Source: JAENWD01 sp963837165
GTDB lineage: Bacteria; Acidobacteriota; Vicinamibacteria; Vicinamibacterales; JAENWD01
Direction: 5' to 3'
DNA: 64,000 bases
Assembly (NCBI GenBank): GCA_963837165.1
Contig: CAWIMD010000002.1
Span: 744,001-808,000 of the forward strand
Below the pieces are notes generated by a model that did not search any database, had not been told where the DNA came from, and saw only the letters and a program-made list of their open reading frames with translations. The position numbers were made by a program, and so were the translations under genes. Positions 1-8,676 of the stretch are shown here, piece after piece; the stretch's first letter is position 1; each line of letters starts with the position of its first letter.

Positions 1-379
1 GCCCCACCCACTTGAGCACCTGGAATGCCTTGCGGCGCTGCACGGCCGCGCTCTGCCCGAGCACGCGAGGCACGAAGGTGATGTTCTCGTAGACGGTCCG
101 CGTGGGGATCAGCTTGAAATCCTGGAAGACGAAGCCGACGGCGCGGCGGTAGGTCTGCACCTGGCTGGCGCTCATCTTCGCGAGGCTGCGCCCGCCCACC
201 ACGAGGCGACCGCCGCTCGGCGTGTCCTGGCGGAGCAGGAGGCGCAGCAGCGTGGACTTGCCCGCGCCGCTCGGACCGGTGAGGAAGACGAACTCGCCCT
301 TCCCGATCGTCAGCGTCAGGTCCCGCAGCGCGTACACGCCGCGGGTGTACATCTTCGAAACCTCGTGAGCCTCGACCAC
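1..379 (-). CDS. ftsE: FtsE-like ABC transporter ATP-binding protein (3' end cut by window)
   Basis: About 126 codons are visible from a GTG start at 379 preceded by a GGAAGG ribosome site; the rest lies before base 1. The reading begins VVEAHEVSKMYTRGVYALRD and contains Walker A GPSGAGKST at residues 35-43 and a Q-loop (VGFVFQDFKLI, about residues 83-93), with the FtsE-type wording 'RTVYENITF' after it. FtsE pairs with the permease FtsX at the divisome and couples ATP hydrolysis to activation of cell-wall hydrolases. A -10-like TAGACT (reverse strand, 414-419) sits about 35 nt upstream. The family call is good; whether ftsX follows cannot be seen. A LolD/YbbA-type ATPase is the alternative. 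Confidence 0.8.
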   Translation of the reverse strand, partial: MVEAHEVSKMYTRGVYALRDLTLTIGKGEFVFLTGPSGAGKSTLLRLLLRQDTPSGGRLVVGGRSLAKMSASQVQTYRRAVGFVFQDFKLIPTRTVYENITFVPRVLGQSAAVQRRKAFQVLKWVG

Positions 380-437
380 AGGTCCTTCCGGATGCGAGTG
401 CGCGTCGAGCGCGAGTCTAGCACAGCGGGGTCGCCGC

Positions 438-2867
438 TCACCGCGAGGCGATGCGCTCCAGGTGGATCCGGCCGAAGCCCGCGCGGACATCCGCCGCGAC
501 GACGGCATGCCCTGGGTCGGTAGTGACCCAGGCGGTGGCCAGGATTGGCGTGCGCCGCGCGACGCGCTCGGCGATCTGCAGCTCGAGTCGAATCGCCTCG
601 ACCGTCCGGCCGCCGATCGAGGCGGGCTCGCGTGCCGCGACGTCCACCGTCACGAGGTAGGTGCGCCCGTTGTCGGTGACCGGCAGCGTCACGCGAGTGC
701 CTGGTTGGAGCGGCTGGGTCCGGATGTAATAGAGCGCGGTGAGCGGGTCTCGCGTTCCGGCCGGGATGTGGAAGGACAGGCCGTCGGCGCCGGGCGGCCC
801 GACGGCCACGCGACCGTCGGCCTGATCGAACCGCATCTCCCGCTCGATCGCGCGCCGGCCCTCCTGCAGGCGGCGCAGATGCCACGTCGGGAGCAGGCCG
901 GGCGTGGCAATCGTCTCGAACCGGTCGTGCGCCTCGAAGAACGACGACACCCAGGGCGCCGTGTCGGCCGCGACCACGAAGCGGTACGGTAGGTCCGCCG
1001 AGGGCCCCGCCTCAACCGAGAGCCGCGCCGTGCCGGCGGGCAGGTCCAGCCGGCCGCCGGCCCACTGGATCGTGTAGGAAGCCGCCTCGCCGACGTCGAA
1101 CGGGATGGGACCCGTCGGCGGCGGAGGCGGCGGTGCAGGGCGGCGCAACCGGGCGTCGGTGGCGTCCGTCCACACCAGCTCGTAGATCACCGAATCGCGC
1201 AGCCGCGCGCGCTCGACGAGCGGCGTGTCGGCGAGCGGCAGGAGCCCGCGGGCGGCCTGCTGCGCGGTCACGGCACCAGCCAGCGGACCCGGCGCGACCA
1301 CGAAGCGCACGTTGAAGTCGTGCAGCGCCCAGAGCGCGTCGGCGGTCGGGAACGGGTGCAGCGCGTCCACGAGCGCCGGATAGAACGCCGGGCGCTGTCC
1401 CGACGCGCCGTTCACCAGCGGGCGGTCGTACTGCAGGGAGTCGACCATCGCGATCGTGTCGTGGCGATCGTTGGTGACAGGCAGGTAGACGACGGCGCCG
1501 GCACCCGGGACGGCGGCGAGCCATTGTCCGACCGCGGTGCGGATCGCGGGCCGCGCGACGAGAGGCCAGGGCATCGAGGCGTACTCGACGAACATGCCGG
1601 CCACGAGCGCACCCGCCAGGAGCGCACCCCGACGACTGGCCACGGCGTCGGCGCCAAAGGCCGCGGCAATGGCCAGCCCGAAGGCGACGAGCACGCCGAA
1701 GCGGGCCGGGGCCCGAATCGCCTGGAACCCGAAGATGAGGTGGTGCGCCGCCGCATACACCGGGCGCACGCCGTCGGGACCCAGCGACAGGACGAATCCC
1801 AGAACGGCGACGGCCGCCGCGACCCCGAGCAACCCGCGGTGCGGGCCACGCCAGCCTCCGATCAGCCCGGCGATCCCGAGCGCCAGCAGCAGCGCGCCGG
1901 GGAACAACCCGTCTTCCACCCCTTCCTGCCTGTGGGCGCGCAGGCCGCCGGCCGCGTCGCGTGCCGTCAGCAGGTGTGTGCGTCCGTAGAGCCGATTGAG
2001 ATCCGGCACCTGCAGAAAACTGTGCGCCACGGCCTCGTGGCGGCTCGCCTCGTACAGGTTGCGCGCGAACCCCTCATCCTGCTCGACCTGCCAGTACGGC
2101 CACACGAACGGCGCCACGAGCACCGCACCGAGCACTGCCGCTCCCGCCAGATGCGTGATCCAGGCGCGCTGACGCAGACGGCCCGTCCACCATCCGAGGC
2201 CCGCAGCCGCGACGCACAGGACCAGCGCGGTCATCACGCCGTAGTACAGGGACGAGGCCGCCTGCAGGGCCGCCAGCCCACCGAGCGCAACCGCGTCACG
2301 CCAGCGCGGACGCGCGGTGAGGCGACAGAGCGCGAGCAGCGCCAGGGGAAGGACGTACAGGCTCTGGAGCTGAAGGTGGATCAGGTGCGACACGTGGTAG
2401 GGCCAGAACGCCCACGCGATGCCGGCCGCATAGCATCCTGGCTCACGGCATCCGATGCCGCGCGCAAGCGCGTGCATGGCCAGCCCGCTGGCCGCCAGCG
2501 ATGCCAGCAGCAGCGCGTTGTAACAGAGCACGACGTCGCCGCTCGCGAGGTAGAGCGGGAGCAGCGCGAGGGCCTGCGGCAGCAGGTGATCCGAGTAGGC
2601 CAGCGTGTGGGCGGCCGGGTAGAAGATGTTCGCCTCGAACACCCGGCCCGTGACGAGCCATGCCGGGTGGGTGCTGAGGACGTGAAGGTCCCAGCCGAGG
2701 ATCCACAGGTTCAGATACGGATCGCCGGGGCCTTCCGGCGCGCCCAGCCGGCTGGCCAGCGAGATGGCCAGCGGCCAGCTGAACACCACGGTGGCCGCGA
2801 AGTACACCAGCAGCGGCACCGCCAGCGTGGCCCACGCGCGTCGTCTGGCCGCACGGCTGGGGGTCAC
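438..2867 (-). CDS. Polytopic membrane protein with C-terminal DUF3108-like domain
   Basis: An 809-aa protein starting at GTG 2867, 13 nt after the gatB stop, so probably cotranscribed with it. Roughly residues 15-440 hold many hydrophobic segments and look like a GT-C-fold glycosyltransferase or YfhO-like protein: the first luminal loop after TM1 carries acidic residues (GAPEGPGDPYLN) and later an aromatic HPAW/FYPAAH stretch. Residues about 600-809 are soluble and resemble DUF3108 (PFDVGEAASYTIQWAGG, then 'TALYYIRTQPLQPG' and a beta-rich tail). DUF3108 is normally a separate periplasmic protein, so this is a fusion. Substrate and reaction are unknown; lipid-linked sugar transfer is inference from fold resemblance. 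Confidence 0.7.
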   Translation of the reverse strand: MTPSRAARRRAWATLAVPLLVYFAATVVFSWPLAISLASRLGAPEGPGDPYLNLWILGWDLHVLSTHPAWLVTGRVFEANIFYPAAHTLAYSDHLLPQALALLPLYLASGDVVLCYNALLLASLAASGLAMHALARGIGCREPGCYAAGIAWAFWPYHVSHLIHLQLQSLYVLPLALLALCRLTARPRWRDAVALGGLAALQAASSLYYGVMTALVLCVAAAGLGWWTGRLRQRAWITHLAGAAVLGAVLVAPFVWPYWQVEQDEGFARNLYEASRHEAVAHSFLQVPDLNRLYGRTHLLTARDAAGGLRAHRQEGVEDGLFPGALLLALGIAGLIGGWRGPHRGLLGVAAAVAVLGFVLSLGPDGVRPVYAAAHHLIFGFQAIRAPARFGVLVAFGLAIAAAFGADAVASRRGALLAGALVAGMFVEYASMPWPLVARPAIRTAVGQWLAAVPGAGAVVYLPVTNDRHDTIAMVDSLQYDRPLVNGASGQRPAFYPALVDALHPFPTADALWALHDFNVRFVVAPGPLAGAVTAQQAARGLLPLADTPLVERARLRDSVIYELVWTDATDARLRRPAPPPPPPTGPIPFDVGEAASYTIQWAGGRLDLPAGTARLSVEAGPSADLPYRFVVAADTAPWVSSFFEAHDRFETIATPGLLPTWHLRRLQEGRRAIEREMRFDQADGRVAVGPPGADGLSFHIPAGTRDPLTALYYIRTQPLQPGTRVTLPVTDNGRTYLVTVDVAAREPASIGGRTVEAIRLELQIAERVARRTPILATAWVTTDPGHAVVAADVRAGFGRIHLERIASR

Positions 2868-2880
2868 GGGGGGAATCGCG

Positions 2881-4324
<1,444 letters not shown>

Positions 4325-4376
4325 GGCACCCGTCGCGGACGCCGGCGCGCGACCGGCCGTGCGTGCCCGGGCGCCG

Positions 4377-5957
4377 CTAGCCGTTCGGGCCGGCCGCAGC
4401 CACTTCCGGGGCGACGTCGGGCAGGAAGGGCGTGAAGTTCTCCGCGAACATCGCGGCGACTCGGCGTGCCTGGGCATCATACGCCGAGCCGTCGGGCCAC
4501 GTCGACCGCGGGTCGAGCAGGCGCGAGTCCACGCCGGGACACTCGAGCGGCACCTCGAGCCCAAACACCCCGTCCACTCGTGACGGCGCCCCGTCGAGGG
4601 CCCCGTCGAGCGCTGCGCTCACCATCCGCCGCGTATCCGCGAGCCTGATGCGGGAGCCAGTCCCGTACGGACCGCCCGTCCAGCCGGTGTTGACGAGCCA
4701 CACCCGCACGCCATGCCGGGCAATGCGCCGACCGAGCAGGCTCGCGTACACGGCGGGCCGCAGCGGCAGGAACGGCGCCGCAAAGCAGGCGCTGAAGGCC
4801 GCGGCAGGCTCCGTGACGCCGCGCTCGGTGCCGGCGACCCGGGCCGTGTAGCCCGACAGGAAGTGATACATCCCCTGGTGGGGTGTGAGCCGGGCGATCG
4901 GGGGCATCACCCCGAAGGCGTCCGCCGTCAGCATGACCACGTCCCGCGGGTGACCGCCCATCCCGCTCTTCACGTGGCCGGCCACGTGGGACAGCGGATA
5001 GGCCGCACGCGTGTTCTCGGTGAGCGTGGCCGCATCGAAGTCCACGCGTCGTGTGGCGGTGTCGATCACCACGTTCTCGAGCACGGCGCCGAAGCGCCGC
5101 GTCGCGGTCGCGATCTGCGGCTCGTCGTCGTCCGACAGGCGAATCGCCTTCGCGTAGCATCCGCCCTCGACGTTGAACACGCCCCGGTCGCTCCAGCCGT
5201 GCTCGTCGTCGCCGATCAGCGATCGCCCCTGGTCGCTCGACAGCGTCGTCTTGCCGGTGCCCGAGAGGCCGAAGAACAGGGCCACGGCACCCGTGGGGCT
5301 CACGTTCGCGGAGCAGTGCATCGGCAGCACGCCCTGGAACGGGAGCAGGTAGTTCAGCGCGGTGAACACCGCCTTCTTGATCTCGCCGGCGTACGCCGTG
5401 CCCGCAATGAGCACCAGGCGCCGGGCCAGGTTGAGCACGATGGCGGTCTCCGACTGCGTGCCATGCCGTGCGGGTGAGCAGCGGAAGCCGGGCGCCGCGA
5501 GGATGGTCAGCGCCGAGCGATCCCCCGGAGCGCCTGGCAGGAGCAGGTTGGCCGCGAACACGGCGTGCCAGGCGAGCTCGGTCACGAGGTGCACCTGCAG
5601 CCGATAGGCGGGATCGGCGCCGGCGGCCAGGTCCTGCACGAACCGATCGCGGGCAGCCAGATACGCGCGGACGTCCGTGTCGAGACGAGCGAACTGCGCC
5701 TCCTCGAGCGGCTGGTTGACGCTGCCCCACCAGATCTGCGCGTCGCTGTCGGCCTGGCGCACCAGGAACTTGTCGCGCGGCGACCGGCCGGTGTGCAGGC
5801 CCGTCGTGCAGGCCAGCGCACCGTCGGAAGTCAGCAGCCCCTCGCCCCGCCGGATCGCCTCCTCGCAGAGCGCGGCCGGCGACAGCCCGGCGTGGACCCG
5901 CCCCAGTGGAACCTCGGCGGGGCCGACCCGGCGCATGTGCTCACGCGTGCGGGCCAT
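4377..5957 (-). CDS. pckA: Phosphoenolpyruvate carboxykinase (ATP)
   Basis: A 526-aa protein, normal for the ATP-dependent family. It converts oxaloacetate and ATP to phosphoenolpyruvate, ADP and CO2 in gluconeogenesis. Visible motifs: HTGRSPRDK (residues 55-63), YAGEIKK (189-195), kinase-1a P-loop GLSGTGKTT (230-238), the kinase-2 region LIGDDEHGWSD (about 247-257) followed by VEGGCYAK, and NTGWTGG before the adenine-binding end. The start at ATG 5957 has a poor ribosome site; ATG 5936 is an alternative. It lies 52 nt upstream of gatB on the same strand and has its own promoter at 6013-6041, divergent from ispH. Confidence 0.95.
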   Translation of the reverse strand: MARTREHMRRVGPAEVPLGRVHAGLSPAALCEEAIRRGEGLLTSDGALACTTGLHTGRSPRDKFLVRQADSDAQIWWGSVNQPLEEAQFARLDTDVRAYLAARDRFVQDLAAGADPAYRLQVHLVTELAWHAVFAANLLLPGAPGDRSALTILAAPGFRCSPARHGTQSETAIVLNLARRLVLIAGTAYAGEIKKAVFTALNYLLPFQGVLPMHCSANVSPTGAVALFFGLSGTGKTTLSSDQGRSLIGDDEHGWSDRGVFNVEGGCYAKAIRLSDDDEPQIATATRRFGAVLENVVIDTATRRVDFDAATLTENTRAAYPLSHVAGHVKSGMGGHPRDVVMLTADAFGVMPPIARLTPHQGMYHFLSGYTARVAGTERGVTEPAAAFSACFAAPFLPLRPAVYASLLGRRIARHGVRVWLVNTGWTGGPYGTGSRIRLADTRRMVSAALDGALDGAPSRVDGVFGLEVPLECPGVDSRLLDPRSTWPDGSAYDAQARRVAAMFAENFTPFLPDVAPEVAAAGPNG

Positions 5958-6012
5958 CGATCAGCGCTCTATGAGGATGATTGTCATAAGGAATACGCAT
6001 AGCAGTCCTGGA

Positions 6013-6041
6013 ATCGTACAGACCCGATCCGGCAAAGTCAA
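6013..6041 (-). promoter_or_regulatory. Sigma-70-like promoter for pckA
   Basis: Read on the reverse strand: -35 TTGACT (6036-6041), 17-nt spacer, -10 TACGAT (6013-6018). Transcription would start near 6006, giving a leader of about 50 nt before the pckA start at 5957. Optimal spacing and a good -35 support it. Confidence 0.55.
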
Positions 6042-6104
6042 CTCTTGCCGGAGGTTCCGGGCGGTCAGCTCGAGCCGGTGCGGTGTAGAATCAGGAGATC
6101 GCAG

Positions 6105-7280
6105 ATGCCACCACTCATCTTCCGCAAGGGACTCGACCTCAAGGAGGCCGTGGCCGGGCAGCTCGCCGAGAGCTACGCCAGCCCGCTCGTCGGTCGTATC
6201 AAGGAAGACGGCTACCGGTACGAGTCGGGCCGCCTCACCTTGCACCTCGCGCGTGAGTTCGGGTTCTGCTACGGCGTGGATCGGGCGGTCGACTACGCCT
6301 ACCAGGCCCGCACCCGCTTCCCCGATCGGCAGGTCTTCCTGACCGGGGAGATCATCCACAACCCGCACGTGAACGAACGCCTGCGGGCGCTCGGGATCCG
6401 GTTCCTGAGCGATCCGGCCGAACGCGTCGATCGGCTGACCCCGGACGACGTCGTGATCCTGCCCGCCTTCGGCGTCACGCTGCGGATGCTGGCCGACCTG
6501 TCGGACCGCGGCTGCACGATGGTGGACACGACGTGCGGATCGGTGCTGAACGTGTGGAAGAACGTGCGCCGCCACGCGCAGGACGGTTTCACGGCCGTCA
6601 TCCACGGCAAGTACTGGCACGAGGAGACGCAGGCCACCGCCTCGCAGGCGACGGCGTCTGCGGGCGGCCGTTATCTCGTGGTGTACGACAAGGCCGAAGC
6701 CACGCTCGTCTGCGACTACATCCGGTCCGGCGGCCCCCGCGACGCCTTCCTGGAGCGCTTCCACGGGGCCGCGTCGCCGGGGTTCGACCCGGACCTCGAT
6801 CTGGACCGCGTCGGCCTCGCCAACCAGACGACGATGCTGATGTCCGAGTCGCTGGAGATCGCCGACCTGTTCCGCGACGCCCTGCGTGACCGCTACGGCG
6901 CGGCCGACCTGGACGCGCACTACCGCGCGTTCGACACGATCTGCAGCGCCACGCAGGACCGGCAGGACGCGGTGATCCAGCTGCTGGCGTCCGGCCCCTT
7001 CGACCTGATGGTCGTCGTCGGCGGCTACAACAGCAGCAACACCTGCAACCTGGCGCGTATCTGCGCCGCACAGATTCCCACCTTCCACATCGCCGAGCCG
7101 ACGTGCCTCGTCTCGCCCGAACGCATCCGCCACAAGCCCGTGGGCGCCCGCGACGAGACCGAGAGCTCGCCGTGGCTTCCAGCCACCGGGCCCATCCGCG
7201 TGGGACTCACCTCCGGAGCCTCCACCCCCAACAACCTCGTCGAGCAGGTGATCACGCGGATTGACTCGTTCGTCAACTGA
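6105..7280 (+). CDS. ispH: 4-hydroxy-3-methylbut-2-enyl diphosphate reductase
   Basis: A 391-aa protein from ATG 6105, chosen because AGGAG lies 7 nt upstream (an upstream in-frame start at 6045 has no site). IspH is the last enzyme of the non-mevalonate isoprenoid pathway and uses a [4Fe-4S] cluster to make IPP and DMAPP. Cluster ligands are visible: Cys in FGFCYGVDRAV, Cys in VDTTCGS, and Cys in NSSNTCNLA; the substrate-binding TGEIIHNPHVNERL is also present. It is the long form (about 400 aa) seen in cyanobacteria and plants, not the 310-aa enterobacterial form. A TAGAAT -10 box ends at 6090, implying a very short leader. It converges on folK. Confidence 0.93.
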   Translation: MPPLIFRKGLDLKEAVAGQLAESYASPLVGRIKEDGYRYESGRLTLHLAREFGFCYGVDRAVDYAYQARTRFPDRQVFLTGEIIHNPHVNERLRALGIRFLSDPAERVDRLTPDDVVILPAFGVTLRMLADLSDRGCTMVDTTCGSVLNVWKNVRRHAQDGFTAVIHGKYWHEETQATASQATASAGGRYLVVYDKAEATLVCDYIRSGGPRDAFLERFHGAASPGFDPDLDLDRVGLANQTTMLMSESLEIADLFRDALRDRYGAADLDAHYRAFDTICSATQDRQDAVIQLLASGPFDLMVVVGGYNSSNTCNLARICAAQIPTFHIAEPTCLVSPERIRHKPVGARDETESSPWLPATGPIRVGLTSGASTPNNLVEQVITRIDSFVN

Positions 7281-7287
7281 GCACGCG

Positions 7288-7809
7288 TCACCGCCGCGCG
7301 CGTCGCAGTGAATCCCGCAGGTCGCCGACGCTGGAGCGCGTGACCGGATCGACCATGTCGGCGGCAATCTCGGCCAGCGGCTCGAGGACGAACAGGCGTT
7401 CGCGAAAGCGCGGGTGCGGCACGACGAGGCCGGGCTCGTCGGCCACGAGCGCGTCGTACAAGATCAGATCGAGGTCGATGGTGCGGGGGGCGTTCCGGAA
7501 GGGGCGCTCGCGTCCCAGCCGGCGCTCGATCGCGTGGAGCGCGTCGAGCAGCGCCCGGGCAGAGAGCCTGGTGGTGCCGGTGACCGCGGCGTTCAGGTAC
7601 CGGGGCTGCGGCGCATCGACGCCCACCGGAGCGGTGTCGTAGTACGTGGACGCCGCGATGGCGGCCAGCGGCCCGTCGAGGGCGGTGACGGCGGCATCGA
7701 GGGTCCCGCGGCGGTCGCCGAGGTTGCTGCCGAGTGCGATGGCGACCCGTACCGCCCCGTCGGGGGCGCGATCAGTCGCCGATCCAGCGAGTAGCGGCGA
7801 CGATGCCAC
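7288..7809 (-). CDS. folK: 2-amino-4-hydroxy-6-hydroxymethyldihydropteridine pyrophosphokinase
   Basis: A 173-aa protein from GTG 7809. It transfers pyrophosphate from ATP to 6-hydroxymethyl-dihydropterin in folate synthesis. The family signatures are clear: VAIALGSNLGDRRGTLDAA (about residues 21-39), YDTAPVG, QPRYLNAAV, and the catalytic region GRERPFRNAPRTIDLDLILYD (two Mg-binding Asp in DLDLILYD), then VVPHPRFRERLFVL. The first 20 residues are not conserved in the family and the start overlaps the upstream gene by 38 nt, so a later start is possible. No other folate gene is next to it. Confidence 0.92.
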   Translation of the reverse strand: MASSPLLAGSATDRAPDGAVRVAIALGSNLGDRRGTLDAAVTALDGPLAAIAASTYYDTAPVGVDAPQPRYLNAAVTGTTRLSARALLDALHAIERRLGRERPFRNAPRTIDLDLILYDALVADEPGLVVPHPRFRERLFVLEPLAEIAADMVDPVTRSSVGDLRDSLRRARR

Positions 7810-8263
7810 GCTTCCCCGCGCCGACAGTGCTGCGTCCGAGCAGGTCTTCCTCGCCCGCGCCGGCCTGCTCGAAGAAGCGGGCCTGCTCCTGCACCTCGCC
7901 GAGCATCAGGCGCAGCATGGTCCGGTTCCTCGCGTGGGTGAGCGCCTGGACGCGCGGGCGCCAGCGCTCGACGAACGCCGTCGCGTCGGCCGCATCCTGG
8001 CGGGCCAGCGCGCGCCAGCTGTCCTTGCCGGCCTCGAGCGTGATCGACGGACCCGCCGGGGCCGCGGGGAGCGGCGCGCCGAGCTCGCCCAGGGCGTCGG
8101 CCAGCCATGAGAGGTGCGTCTCCTCGCGGTTGATCGCGTACTGGTAGGCGTTGTTGGCGTTGTAGTCGAGGACGTGCGCCGCGACCGCCTTGTGCCGCTC
8201 GTACATGGCCAGACGCTCGCGATAGCACTCCTGCAGCTGGGCGGCGAGTTCGGTCGGTTTCAC
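7772..8263 (-). CDS. Ferritin/rubrerythrin-like helical protein
   Basis: A 163-aa protein whose GTG start (8263-8261) overlaps the dksA-like stop (GTGA), so translation is coupled. It is rich in predicted helices: ELAAQLQECYRERLAMYERHKAVAAHVLDYNANNAYQYAINREETHLSWLADALGELG has an E-x-x-H (EETH) of the kind used as a di-iron ligand set in ferritin-like proteins, and a second Glu/His-containing helical pair follows (LMLGEVQEQARFFEQ). I assign the ferritin-like fold by this pattern only; metal binding and activity are unproven. Position between a DksA-like regulator and folK gives no functional hint. Confidence 0.6.
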   Translation of the reverse strand: MKPTELAAQLQECYRERLAMYERHKAVAAHVLDYNANNAYQYAINREETHLSWLADALGELGAPLPAAPAGPSITLEAGKDSWRALARQDAADATAFVERWRPRVQALTHARNRTMLRLMLGEVQEQARFFEQAGAGEEDLLGRSTVGAGKRGIVAATRWIGD

Positions 8264-8595
8264 GCCTTTTGCTTTTCCTTGCAGGTAATGCAGACCCGAG
8301 TCCACGGAATGGCGCGCAGGCGTGCCTCCGCGATTGGCTCTCCACAGTCCCGGCAGATCCCGTAGGTGCCCTTCTCGATCCTGGCCAGCGCTTCCTCGAT
8401 CGCCTGCATGATCTTCGCGTCGGTCTGGCGCAGCTTGAGGGCGATGTGCACCTCGTTGTTCCCGGTTGCCTGGTCGGCCATGTCGCCCTGCCGCGAGTTG
8501 TTCTCCATGCTCGCCTGCAGGGGGCGAATGGCGCCGGCCTCCGTCAGTTCCTGCTTCTTCAGCAGCAGGGCCTCTTTGAGAGCCGCAAGGTTCAT
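8260..8595 (-). CDS. DksA/TraR-family zinc-finger transcription factor
   Basis: A 111-aa protein. ATG 8595 is preferred over the in-frame GTG 8613 because the GGAGGAG ribosome site lies between them. The N-terminal half is a charged coiled coil (LKEALLLKKQELTEAGAI and RQTDAKIMQAIEEALARIEKGTYG), the C-terminal end a four-Cys finger: CRDCGEPI ... CITCKEK. Family members enter the secondary channel of RNA polymerase and, with ppGpp, change promoter kinetics. The coiled-coil tip has DMADQAT rather than two adjacent Asp flanking an Ala (DxxDxA type) and so is near canonical. A -10-like TATGAT (reverse, 8643-8648) lies upstream. First gene of a small operon with the ferritin-like gene and folK. Confidence 0.85.
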   Translation of the reverse strand: MNLAALKEALLLKKQELTEAGAIRPLQASMENNSRQGDMADQATGNNEVHIALKLRQTDAKIMQAIEEALARIEKGTYGICRDCGEPIAEARLRAIPWTRVCITCKEKQKA

Positions 8596-8676
8596 GCTGG
8601 ACGACTCCTCCACCCGGAATTCGGCGGACTCGACAAATGAAGATCATAGCACGGGGACCCGCGCGGAAGCCCCGAC

